A DNA stretch of 64,000 nt from the NCBI RefSeq assembly GCF_014805625.2, contig NW_023998431.1, positions 6,146,213 to 6,210,212 on the forward strand, read 5' to 3'. The notes under the pieces were generated by a model. The model searched no databases and was not told the origin of the DNA. It saw only the letters and a list, made by a program, of their open reading frames with translations. Below are positions 48,791 to 59,392 of this stretch, in pieces. The stretch is from Glossina fuscipes. Its lineage: Eukaryota; Arthropoda; Insecta; Diptera; Glossinidae. The number at the start of each line of letters is the position of its first letter. Within the stretch, counting starts at the first letter, position 1. Both the position numbers and the translations under genes were made by a program.

Positions 48791-49465
48791 ACAAGTCTGT
48801 GTTTTTAGCCCGCACAATTATTTTAATGTAATTGCAATGTGGTACCCAAAATAGTTATTAATATAAAATTGCTCCAAAAAAAAAAACTGAATATATTCTT
48901 AAAAAATGAAAATTTCCAAGAAAAAATTAAAATTAATAACTAGTTCTTAACATATTATTGATTTATTTAATTGTTTAATTCTGGAAGATAAGAATATAAT
49001 AATAATGTCATATAAATAGACATATATATTTATATAGATGAAGATAAATACTGCAGATTACAATGTACTTTTTTTAATAATTCCAAATTTTTTCATATTT
49101 CCTCATACAAAAGCCTTCATTGAAATTTGTTAACCCATTTGGCGAACACAAAATCACACAAATGAACGATAGAAAGAAAGCAAATTGTATGTGCTACAGC
49201 GTCCCTGACTTTATGGTCTTTTTTCGTATCTACACAACTGCTGTAGTCCATATGCGCTTAAAAGCATAAACTTGTATATGTTTTTGCTTTGCAAACTTTG
49301 GAGAGAATGCGACGTCACATTAAGAAGCCATGCCCAGAACGGAATCCATGCCCGTATAATTAATGAGAAAGAAAGAGCGAGTATACAAATGGCTGCTAAT
49401 TAACAGGGTTAGCAGATGGAAAAAAAGTCCCTAAGAATCTCCTCCTAATCTTAAATTTGAACATA
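48600..49465. repeat. Long inverted repeat (foldback-like element)
   Basis: A perfect 32-bp inverted repeat pairs 48725-48756 with 49282-49313; its core reads TTTGCAAAGCAAAA on one arm and TTTTGCTTTGCAAA on the other. Similarity continues outwards: 48607-48700 (CAGGAGATTTTTAGG, CCATTAATTGGGAGCCACTTG) matches the complement of 49380-49460 (AGGAGATTCTTAGGG, GTTAATTAGCAGCCATTTG). The arms are therefore about 150-200 bp, around an AT-rich centre with a (TA)n at 48763-48786. No transposase frame is visible. Confidence 0.75.
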
Positions 49466-49528
49466 ATGTTGGCATATCTATGTATTCAGTTGCCTGTGAT
49501 AATGCATATAACATTACCATAAAATTGT

Positions 49529-49529
<1 letters not shown>

Positions 49530-49582
<53 letters not shown>

Positions 49583-49590
49583 CTCGCTCT
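49530..49590. repeat. (CT)n microsatellite
   Basis: About 28 CT units with CG variants at the 3' end. It directly follows the right arm of the inverted repeat. Confidence 0.95.
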
Positions 49591-50299
49591 GTTACTCTCT
49601 GTACCAAATTTGTACCAAACTCTAAAAAAAAAGTCGATAGATCTGTTTTATGTTTTATCTTTGCTTTGCCAAATTAAGGCACTTTTAGAAGTTGTATACA
49701 ACGCTTCATACAACATACAACAATAATACATAAATTAATCGTTACATAATCACATGAAGTGAAATAATTAAAATATGTAACTATCTTTGTTTAGAAACAT
49801 TCATGAGAAAAGAAAAATGTTTCTTGTGCATCGGACTGGTTGTGGTAAGAGTGAGTTTATTGATGTACGCAAATTCCAGAAAGTCTTGAATTAATCTCAC
49901 TTTTAAATATACGAAGTAATTTGTTTGAATTATATTTTCAATCTGTATAAGTCACGTTTGTCGGTATAGTGCCTGTTTATGGACTTTTGTTTTTAAACTT
50001 TAGGGAAATTGGACGCACTAATCTATTTTGGCCAAAAGTCGAGCGCTTTTGAAAATAAATTTGGAGCCGTGTTTGCAACCATATCCTTTATTTGATGGAA
50101 ATCGATAAATTAAAATCGTACTGAAGCTTCATGATGGAAACTGATCTCAATAACGATTTCACATATAAATCATTTTACTAAATTTAGATCACGTTCATCT
50201 ATTTATAACGCTTTAACTTCGTGTTCTTCTGTAACTCAGCGAGCCAACAGGACTTTGTGCTGAGTAGAAAAGATTGGATTTGAACTTTTTAACGTGTTA

Positions 50300-50530
50300 T
50301 ACGTATCGTCGAAGGATAACAGGTATCAGTTTTGTCAAATCCACATCACAAAAAACACACACAAAAGGAAGCTTTCGAGACTCTTTAAAGTATGTATATT
50401 CTTGATTAGCATGAAATTCTGAGTTAATTAAGTCATGTCTGTCCGTCTGTGTGTTGTACGTTGTTGCCATTCCCGCGGTCGCAAAAATGTACAATATCGA
50501 TTTCAAGTTTGGCAGAAACATTTGAACTTT
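50300..50530 (-). repeat. Dispersed repeat, GTCY type, inverted fragment
   Basis: Contains TTGATTAGCATGAAATTCTG, CATGTCTGTCCGTCTGTGTG and ATTCCCGCGGTCGCAAAAAT, the reverse complement of the ordered block seen at 14840-14935. Confidence 0.65.
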
Positions 50531-51668
50531 GGCACATAAGTTGGCATGGAAAATGGGGAAAAAGGGTGGAAGGATGCGGATAGTTTATCACACAATGTGA
50601 GAATAGCTGTATCTTCAAAAACAAAAAAAAATCTCATTATTCATAAATTACAATCGATAAAACAGTGCAATTTTCCTCGTATATTCTTTGGACGGTCACT
50701 TCCGAAGCAAGTGTATACTCACGCAATATTATAGAATATTGAAATTTGATTCGTAACTTTAGCGATGCTATAAAGTGTACACATATTTTAGGTCACTATC
50801 AAATGCTAAGTTCCTCTAGGCATGCATGCCCTTCTGTCTGTTCGTCGTTGGGAATTTGTGTGATGAATATTCTCACAAACATTGGAAGTTCTTACACGAA
50901 CTGTCACTTAAATTAGGAAAATGTCGGCTTCGAAACGCCAGAAAACGAACTATTTCGCTTATCAGCAACAAACGTAGCGATAGCTAGAAAGGATCTGGGA
51001 ATATCTGAATATAATTTGCTTCTTTGTCTTTTTTTCGCCCATAACTAGTTGTGAAAAGCGTGAAACTGATTGAATTTTCGATAGGCTTTAAAAATTTAAA
51101 GGCAAAATGTAAGCGCATGGTCAGCTCACAGGTACGTTCAGTTAGCTGAAATAAGTTTCAGAAATATTGGATCGTACTTCAGGTGATGATAGAATCGAAG
51201 AGACAGCATCCTATAGTAAAATGAATTAGAGTGATTTTTATATATGATTATAGCTATTATAAAAAATTCAAAATTTTTTCCTTCATTTGTATAATTATGG
51301 CCTTCATTTTGCATAATAATTTCTGCCGTATTGGATAGAAATGTATTTTCCTGAAAAAACCAAATATAAAACGTTAGTTTGATGTTTATATGCGGATAGT
51401 TAGTTGAACATAAACTTTAAAGTTCTAACAACTTTGTTTGAATTACTTTTTATGTTAATTTTATTTGAATACTATATTAACTTAAAAAAATTTTTATATA
51501 TAAACACGTTTCTTTTTTCATACATTTTACAAACAATTTTTCGTTTATTTGATATTTATTTATATATTATATAGTATATTTTGCAAATGTATTTATTTTG
51601 TATATATTCATATATATATATGTATATATGCATACACTATATAGACATGTTTTTTTTTTTTTTAAAAG

Positions 51669-51788
51669 CTACTGCGCCAGTCTTGGAACAACCACCACAA
51701 AACGTTACCGCATTAGATGGTAAAGATGCTACCATAACATGTCGGGCTGTTGGCGCACCGAACCCTAACATTACATGGATTTACAATG
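51669..51788 (+). CDS. sdk: Sidekick exon: first half of Ig5
   Basis: This 120-nt exon follows a T-rich acceptor ending AAAAG. With the A carried from the previous exon it reads TTAPVLEQPPQNVTALDGKD, then ATITCRAVGAPNPNITWIYN. It carries the first Ig5 cysteine and the core Trp. The donor is GTAAGT at 51789. It ends with G of a split codon (phase 1) that joins AG of the next exon to give Glu in NETQLVEISS. Spliced across the 41-kb intron, this keeps the frame exactly, which is strong evidence for the exon pairing. Confidence 0.95.
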
Positions 51789-54700
51789 GTAAGTGTAAAG
51801 TTCAACATAAAAACCTATGAGTATATATTTGTATATATTATATATTTCTATTACTTACCGAGCATAATGACTTTAAATAATGGATTTCATTATTTATTAA
51901 CGGAAAAAAAAGAAAATAAAACAATCATTGGTAGTCAAAAAATATATTGATTTTGTGAATTTGTTTGCAACAAAGAAATTTGATCAAGACACAACCAAGC
52001 ATAACTGCGCTTCTAAACGAAATACGAAGAACGAAATTTGTTGATCGCCTTTTAATCACCTGATCATAGCGATATTTAAAGTATTCACAATACTTTTAAA
52101 ACTAAGAACATTTTATTTTCCCCTCACCTTTTCCTTTGATTAAATCGTTCTCTTTTTATAAAATCTTGACTATTAATTCAGTATAAGCAGAAATGAATTT
52201 TGTACGAATAAATACGAATGAAATATAATTTCATCGTCTTATTTGTCCAAGTATTATCCCTTATGCGCACGATCACTAGCGCCGAAGCTGATTTAATGAG
52301 CTGCACTTCGCCTTATACTCAAAGTAAGAAAAGAGATTTTCTTACGGTTTTCCAAATTAATTCACACTTGATTCATATCTTTTTGGCGGGAGCCCCCCTT
52401 TGCGATTTTCAATGAGCTAATAATTGCCGGATGCCAGATTTGAAAATAGAATTAGAGCATAATGATCCCGTGGCCAAATTTTCATGCTTTCTTGCAATTT
52501 GTCAACACAGATTTTTTATTAAGGATGACATCTATGAAAACCTTTATGTAATGTGAGTACAAAAACCTCTCAAACAGTAAAATAATTTCTAAAGTCAGCT
52601 AAAAGACTGACATAGATATCATCTCAATCAAACTATTAACATTCGACTTCGTTTTGTTGACATTTATTGATAAGGCAACACATCACTCGATAAGTTGGTA
52701 AGATGATTAGTAACGAGTCTATGCACGTTACAATTGATTCGATGACGCTTCACACAAAATTCATTCCCATTTTTCTAATTGTTTTAGAAAAACAAAAATG
52801 GTGTCATGCCATAATGGTCAATGGCAATGTGATGAACGTTCCGTTTGAAGGTCGACACTGAATAAAAATCAGGTGGACTTGTCAATAGTCATCCTATATG
52901 TCTATATGTCACTCTACAAAACTTATTGAATGACGTTTTAAAGTTTAAAAACTGTCTGACAAGTCCGTAAATTTCTATGCAAATAATCGCATCAATTAAA
53001 TCGAAAGGTTTGCTTACAAGGGTTATTAAAGAATTTAAAAATTTAAAAAAAAAAAAAAACACTTAGTTTTATTAAATAAAATAAAATTTAATATATCAGG
53101 CGTATAATCTCAGTTGTTTAAGAATAACAGTTATGCTGCTATAGACACACTCACAACAACTTAAAACGTGTTAGGCAGGTGCAATAAGCTTACAACGACC
53201 ATCCATTAAATAAACTGAATTACTGGTCCGACTCCATTATTCAGAATGAAATTCCTATATATATTAATAATAGGGAGATGAAAACCGTTTTAGTAAGTGT
53301 ACATGTAGGAATATGTGCGGAGAACACCAAAGCTATTTTCTGTGACAAGAGATGGGTATAGATGAGTGTAAAAATAAAGGTCAGTTTTGAAAGCAGGCGA
53401 CGAATCTAGTGTTAGGAAATTTTTATGGAATAATTAATTAATATTTTGTAGTTAAAGGCAAAATCAAGCATTCAATACCGTACACCACCTCGTCTAATGT
53501 AACACTCATTTTTCTGTTTTCTTTACAAACTGCTATTGCAAAATATTATGTTGAAGAGCTTAAAGAAAATGGTTCCATTTCGTACAAAGTTTTGGATTAA
53601 TTTACTATTTTCCAATGAACTATTTGCAAAAAATATTAAAAATCGAAATTTTTCCAAAATATATTATATTGTTATGAGGGAATGACGCGATCGTAAAAAT
53701 TGTCCGTTCCAATTCATTTACCACAATGTTATTGCCTGAGCGAAAGCATAAAGAATGTGCTGAATTTCGTCAAATTATCTAAAAAATGGTAACTTGTACG
53801 GTGGACAGCAAAACTACATGGAGAGATATTACGCGGGCAGACAAAGGGACATATCTAAATCGCTGCAAAGGATAACTGTAAACCGATTGATATTGATTGA
53901 TTACAAAGTGAATCGTAATGATTGCAAGTCCTTCTGAACGTTGCAAGCGTTCTACACAACCTTGAACTTACTCTGACGAAAAGTGGTGTAATATAATTTC
54001 CTTTATCAATAATGCTCACGTACATATATACTAATTGAATATTGATAACTAAAAAGTTTTTCCTTTATGTTAAATACAAATTTTTTCTTTAAAAACAGTT
54101 ACGTAATTTGTGCCTGGTAAGCGAAGATTTTGCCTACACCGACCTATAAGTTTTGTTAATCGGTTCTTTCGTTAAATATCTCCTATAAGAAAATACAATT
54201 TTATAGATTATAATAATTTGTATGTATATATGCATTAAATATAATACTAATCTAATAAAAAATGTTTGCTTCTTTTATTTTTCTTTTATTTTTAATTTAT
54301 CTATTTTGTCGCATTTAATAAAATAAACTAACCAAAAACCGCTATGTAACAAATAAATGGCTTTTAATGGTTGTCTGATGTCAATCTGTGCTTACTGTTG
54401 TATTTGTGTGCGTAATATGCGATTGCGTGCGTCTGCCTGCGACGCAAATGACAATAACACCGCTCTGGTCTATATGGACACGTTATGCGATCTGCTGAAT
54501 GTATATAATATATAAAAACAACAATAAAAAAAAAAAAAAACAACAAAATATAAAACCGAAAACCATTTTAAAATGTAATGAATATTTAATATAATTGTAT
54601 ATTATGACAATAAATGTCAACGTGCGGTAAACAAATGCATTCTCATGCCTCCACTACATATATATACGTCTACATATGTGCACAAACAAATTTATATATA

Positions 54701-55050
54701 TCGATGGCACTAAAATGTATAAAAACGCCAAATCTTAATGCATTTTTTTTTGTTGCGGCTAACAAACCAACGAACCGGAATACATGGAATGTGCTCATGA
54801 ACGCAACACATGCAAACAACAACAAAATTTGCTGTCAATCTTGATTTGAACTGAATCCTTTTTGCGATTGGCACGTTATTGACACCAACTCATATCTTGT
54901 TGTTATTGTTATTGCTGTTGCTTTTGCTTTCGCTATTGCCGTTGATGCTAACATTGATCTGGCACTTGTTATCAATTGCTTACTGAAAACGATACCCTCT
55001 CAATTTGAAATCGAAAAAAAAAACTAACTACCGCTGCTGCAATCACATAG
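51789..55050 (+). other. sdk: sdk intron (within Ig5), 3.3 kb
   Basis: GTAAGT donor, acceptor AATCACATAG. It contains a second-type dispersed repeat (about 53440-53985). The rest is AT-rich, with a GTT/GCT-rich tract at 54896-54950 just before the exon. No gene seen. Confidence 0.9.
53440..53985 (+). repeat. Second dispersed repeat type, near full copy
   Basis: Opens near GTAGTTAAAGGCAAAATCAA with ACCGTACACCACCTCGTCTA (compare CTTATACCACTTCGTC at 4588). It carries AATTTCGTCAAATTATCTAA and ends near CTTCTGAACGTTGCAAGCG. Reads as a non-coding dispersed unit. Confidence 0.5.
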
Positions 55051-55206
55051 AGACACAATTGGTTGAAATTTCAAGTCGAGTACAAATCTTGGATTCCGGA
55101 GACTTATTAATATCGAATGTACGTGAATCAGATGCTGGCCTCTATACTTGTGTTCGTTCGAACGAGGCCGGCACTGTCAATGGTGAAGCATTTCTTGGTG
55201 TGCTGG
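55051..55206 (+). CDS. sdk: Sidekick exon: second half of Ig5
   Basis: 156 nt. After the split Glu the frame reads TQLVEISSRVQILDSGDLLI, then SNVRESDAGLYTCVRSNEAG, with the DAGLYTC motif giving the second Ig5 cysteine, and ends TVNGEAFLGVL plus G. The acceptor AATCACATAG has a weak pyrimidine tract, but the frame and family match leave little doubt. The donor is GTAAGT at 55207. The G joins TG of the next exon to give Val, leading into VRTQIIHPPVD. Phase 1 on both sides. Confidence 0.95.
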
Positions 55207-56559
55207 GTAAGTGGCGATTTAAAAAAAATTTATATATATATATTTATATAAGCATTGGTGTTTGTGTCTGTGTTTGTGTTTGTATATGTGTGCGTGTGTT
55301 CGTTTTAGAATTTCGTATCGAAAAAATATTGGACCTAGCAATAACAACAACGTTTGTTGCTTCTTAATGTCGAGGTATATAATTGTATTAATTGAATGAA
55401 CAAAATAATTCTATAAAAGAATGATGAACCGTGGCCCAAATACATGTGTGAGTATTGTATGTGCACTTATATACTAATAAAAGAGATAGCGTAACACTGA
55501 AACTGACATGAAACCATATAAAGTGATATAGTTAAATAATGAAATTTTGATATGAATTTTGATCTCTTGGGAGACTTAACATTTTTTGGACGAATTCAGA
55601 TATTTGCACTTATTTTATTACCAATACCGAATTGCAAAGAATGAATACATTATTTAATTACACGCAAGTTAAATTTGAACAATTTTATTTATCCCTTAGT
55701 TAAAACATAAGTTTGTGCGCTCGTTAGTTGCAATCACTTGGCCATGTGTGATTTCTGATTCAAAATATTCGCAATTTAATTATGAATTTCAGTGGTCTTA
55801 GATGGTTTTGTATTTTGTACTTAATTGTATTTTAACCGACTTATTATGAAGTTTTATTTCATTCTTCTGGTTCCTCCCTATTCGTATCCATCTACGCACT
55901 TATCATTGCGTAGATGTACACGGATATGTGTAAATATATAAATCAGAATTTTGTGCCCAAATGATGATGATGATGCTTACATGTTAGAGTAAATTTTAGT
56001 TTAGGCACTGCGTGCTTAATGCTTCGTCCATGTCAATCTGGAAATGCAAATTGCAAAGACACTAAGTCTGTGCGTTACATTAGTCGGTAACAAAAGCTAT
56101 TGACAAGCTCACGAATTCATGTTTAACAAACCGGACAGTGCCCCTCCATGCTTGTAATGGATTGGCGCTAAGATAAGCTATCTATCTCTCCCTCATTCTC
56201 TTTGTTTATGTACATAATGTATATATTAGCATTATATTCTATAGTGAGCATGATATTTGTATTTGAGAGTAAATTTTAATTTGGCGATTAGAAGATTTCT
56301 GTCTGGAATCGGACTGTAATTTATGCTACTCGATAAAAAAAGTTTTTAACAAACGCTTGATTTCAAGTTTAGCAAACTGAATTATATGCCACTATGTTGC
56401 GTTAATACTAAAACAATTTCGGCAGCCTATCTCCCTATCTTTTTTATTTCTTTCTGTTTTCCTTTCTTTCCCTTTGTCGCCTTCTCTATATAATTTTAAA
56501 AAAAAAGTACATATGAATTAAATTTATGTATAGAGTTCGTTTACATGCTGATAAAACAC

Positions 56560-57110
56560 AAATATTTATGCATTATTTTTTGGCAAAGCCATACTTTTGA
56601 AGAAAGCCCTCATATTCAAGGATGCGTGAAACGTAAACTGAAGTGGTCCAAATTTAGCAAACTTAATTCACTTTTCAAAGATTTTACGATTTTTCAATTG
56701 CTTTCGTCATAAAAAACCGCCATCAAAAAAAGGACTTTGTTACAGGGGTGCTTTTCATAAGTACTTTCACATAAAATGGCGCCTAAAAAATGGATTAATG
56801 CGATCCAAAATTCCTCTGGTCAATTTTTACATTCCTACACATGAACGAATTTTCATTATATAATATCAAAAATTAGATTTTCTTGGCATATAACAGTCTA
56901 TACTTCCTGATATTATTTATATGCGTTGATTTTCAAAGAAGTAGCCCTAATTGACCCAAACTTGATGCGGTTAAGTTTCATATCAAATTACTCTCACGGA
57001 GCACTTTCCTTCGTAAACTGCCAAAAATTAGGGATTTTTGCCATAAAAAAGACAATTTTCCGTTAGAAACTTTATATGGAGTAGGATCCGAAAAATAGAC
57101 ATATGTCTGC
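56560..57110 (+). repeat. Second dispersed repeat type
   Basis: AAGTGGTCCAAATTTAGCAA at 56640 parallels ATGTGGTTCAAATTCGGTAA at 57391. The block contains GCGATCCAAAATTCCTCTGG (compare 26500) and GGAGTAGGATCCGAAAAATA. Non-coding. Confidence 0.45.
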
Positions 57111-57114
57111 CTAA

Positions 57115-57390
57115 TCCGCCTGAGTAGACGAGTAGATAACAATCGCGACTACCAAGCTAGTGTTCGGGAGTTCAAATCTCAAATGCGGAATAGTCTTTTT
57201 CGGTAGTAGCTATAGTGAAAGCTCAATTGGTAAATCTATAACAGTTATAGATGGGGCGCATGCGCACTGGCCTGCGGCCTCAACTCCCTATTTCTTTCTC
57301 TTTCCTCCTCTTCTTTCTGGCCATCCCCGTGTGAGACGAATAGGGGACATACACGGAGTGATTGGTTATAGCAAAAAAAAAAAAAAAAAA
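57115..57390 (+). mobile_element. Candidate SINE (tRNA-like head, poly(A) tail)
   Basis: The head at about 57118-57190 has CTGAGTAGACGAGTAGATAA as a loose A-box-like region and GGGAGTTCAAATCTC as a reasonable B box (8 of 11 positions of GGTTCGANTCC), about 40 bp apart. A C/T-rich body follows and the unit ends in 18 A at about 57373-57390. I could not find a clear target-site duplication. The local GC content is higher than its surroundings. It is not a functional tRNA: I cannot draw a full cloverleaf. Confidence 0.35.
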
Positions 57391-57392
57391 AT

Positions 57393-57880
57393 GTGGTTCA
57401 AATTCGGTAAATTTAGGTTTTATGTCAAATTATTGTTATGAACACATTTTCCTCAAGAAACATTGAAAATGAAGATTCAGCTGTCGTAGTAGTGATTATA
57501 GAACATAAATTGACCCATCCGATCCCGAATTTTATTAATTCTCGGCGATTTTGAAAATTGAACTATTATTTTCAACAACGATATTTCAAAATAATGCATC
57601 ATATATTGAGTAGTAGAAAAAATGATCCGATCAGGACCATTTTTCATAGGCTTGACACTTGAACCAAAGCGTGCTAGCATACCAAATTGCATCAATGTAT
57701 CCCAAAAATCGCCATATACAGACTGAGCACAAATGGACTAGCCCGCATACGGGCAGATTGATTTCGGATTCTGAATCGATCAGTAAAATGAAAGGTAGGT
57801 ATATTTCTAGTCCTTCTGCGTGTTGTGTACATCCGCACAAGCTTAATATGCCCTTATGCCGCAAGAGTCGTAAGGTGTAA
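57393..57880 (+). repeat. Second dispersed repeat type
   Basis: Contains GACCATTTTTCATAGGC, CAAATTGCATCAATGTATCC, CAAAAATCGCCATATACAGA and TGTGTACATCCGCACAAGC, in the same order as 37140-37420. Confidence 0.6.
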
Positions 57881-58555
57881 AAAGTGCAGTTTCACAAAAT
57901 AATAAAAAAATTCTGAATACCACATTTTTTTTTTTATTTATCGCCGATAAATTTATTAACTACATGCCTTTGTAATACACAATCAGGACAAATATTTGAG
58001 TGCATTTTTGCACGTTCATCTTTTTGGCCGCCCATCCGTCTCTCTAATATGTGTTGTTCCAACACTCATTCGCGTTCGTTTACAAAACGATTGAGACGGT
58101 ACACTTAAACATGACGTATGCATTCTGTTTTGACTACGTGGTGTGGACGTGGTGCGACTATGAACATAACTACAATAGACCAGCCCACGGTTCATAAGAG
58201 GCAAAGTCAATTAAAACTTACTACAAATCTTCTCTATGGACGAACGATTGGAACACTTGTCGTAAATGAAATAATTTAACCATCCCTTGAGGCGGTGAAT
58301 ATTGAAAATTTAAAATTTTTTATTTGAATTGACTGATTTAAAGTGAGCGAGAGCCTTATATAAAATTTTGTTTCCTTTTTATATTCAATTTCCCTATTCG
58401 GTGTAGGAAAATACGTACAACTGACATATATCAGTATTTTTAAGGCGGGAAAGCAAATTTAGTTTACTTTGAATTTTGTGCGTTCTCAAGAAAGGGAAAG
58501 CAATAGTATTTTAACGGAAATAAACTGATAATTCTTCTTTCCCATATGTTAATAG

Positions 58556-58984
58556 TGCGAACACAAATTATTCACCCACCAGTTGACGCCACCGTATTGC
58601 TGGGATTAACCGCGTCGCTGCAGTGTACAGTTTCTAGTGATCCAACGGTGCCCTATAATATTGATTGGTATCGCGAAGGTCACCGCACAGCCATTAGCAA
58701 TTCACAGCGAATTGGTGTACAATCAGATGGTACTCTAGAGATACAAGCGGTGCGTGCCTCTGACGTTGGCACCTATTCATGCGTTGTAACGTCGCCAGGT
58801 GGCAATGAAACTCGTTCCGCTCGTTTAAGTGTCATTGAGCTACCATTTCCACCGACTAACGTAAAAGCAACGCGTTTGGAGTCACTCGATCAAAGGGCCA
58901 TAAATATCTCGTGGACACCAGGTTTCGATGGCAACAGTCCAATTTCAAAGTTCATCATACAGCGCCGTGAAGTATCCGAATTAG
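58556..58984 (+). CDS. sdk: Sidekick exon: Ig6 and first half of FnIII-1
   Basis: 429 nt. The frame starts VRTQIIHPPVDATVLLGLTA and has the two Ig6 cysteines in SLQC and VGTYSC, the core DWYREG, then TSPGGNETRSARLSV with an N-glycosylation sequon (N-E-T). FnIII-1 begins ELPFPPTNVKATR, with the FnIII-typical INISWTPGFDGNSPISKF and IIQRREVSEL. The acceptor is ATGTTAATAG; the donor is GTAAGT at 58985; phase 1. The ATG at 58546 lies in the intron and is not a start. The Ig6-to-FnIII step without an intron, and the wording, match fly Sidekick. Confidence 0.97.
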
Positions 58985-59220
58985 GTAAGTTTTTCAAATT
59001 TTTCGTTGGCAAACCCTTCAGAACACACAATACAATTTACTGGATTATTATTAAATGCGAGCAGAAGAGGTTACGGGCGCGCATAGATAGTTTTTGTGTG
59101 CAAGTTACTCATAATAATTAAAAGGATTTTCATGTAGCACGCTAGCCGCCAAACAATAGAATAATATGCATTCAATATATTACATATATAAGCGTTGTTT
59201 AGCTTTTATATGTAAATCAA

Positions 59221-59318
59221 AAGCAACAACACCAATAAACACCAATACCAACAACAACAATAACAACAACGTCAGCAACAATAGCGACAAGAATAATAAC
59301 AATAAGAACAATAAAAAA
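59221..59318. repeat. CAA/AAC-rich low-complexity tract
   Basis: About 100 bp of imperfect CAA and AAT triplets, 240 bp after the FnIII-1 donor. Confidence 0.8.
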
Positions 59319-59392
59319 TTGATATTATGATACGTTGTTTCATAAGAATGTGCTGTAATTTTTAGCCCAAAATATTTAAATAAATGTATTTA

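Larger units (their letters stand above)
10733..51668 (+). other. sdk: sdk intron (Ig4 to Ig5), about 41 kb
   Basis: Bounded by the GTAAGT donor at 10733 and a T-rich acceptor ending AAAAG at 51668. It carries a candidate alternative terminal exon (11053-11534), two non-LTR fragments, three DDE-transposon relics, a mariner, a nested solo LTR, a long inverted repeat and several dispersed repeats. The remaining stretches (about 11540-14780, 19580-26490, 28320-32490, 34990-37130, 39260-40930, 41490-43700, 45650-47850, 49600-50290 and 50540-51660) hold simple-sequence tracts, AT-rich sequence and short random open frames. I see no supportable gene in them. Confidence 0.85.
55207..58555 (+). other. 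sdk: sdk intron (Ig5 to Ig6), 3.3 kb
   Basis: GTAAGT donor, acceptor ATATGTTAATAG. The 5' half is AT-rich without recognisable features. The 3' half holds second-type dispersed repeats (about 56560-57110 and 57393-57880) around a SINE-like poly(A)-ended unit. No gene seen. Confidence 0.9.

Noticed and set aside
57118..57190. tRNA gene
   Set aside because: A B-box-like motif is present, but acceptor and anticodon stems do not pair into a cloverleaf; kept only as part of a SINE-like unit.
58546..58555. ATG at 58546 as a translation start for the Ig6/FnIII segment
   Set aside because: It lies in the intron upstream of a valid acceptor, and the spliced frame continues perfectly from the Ig5 exon.
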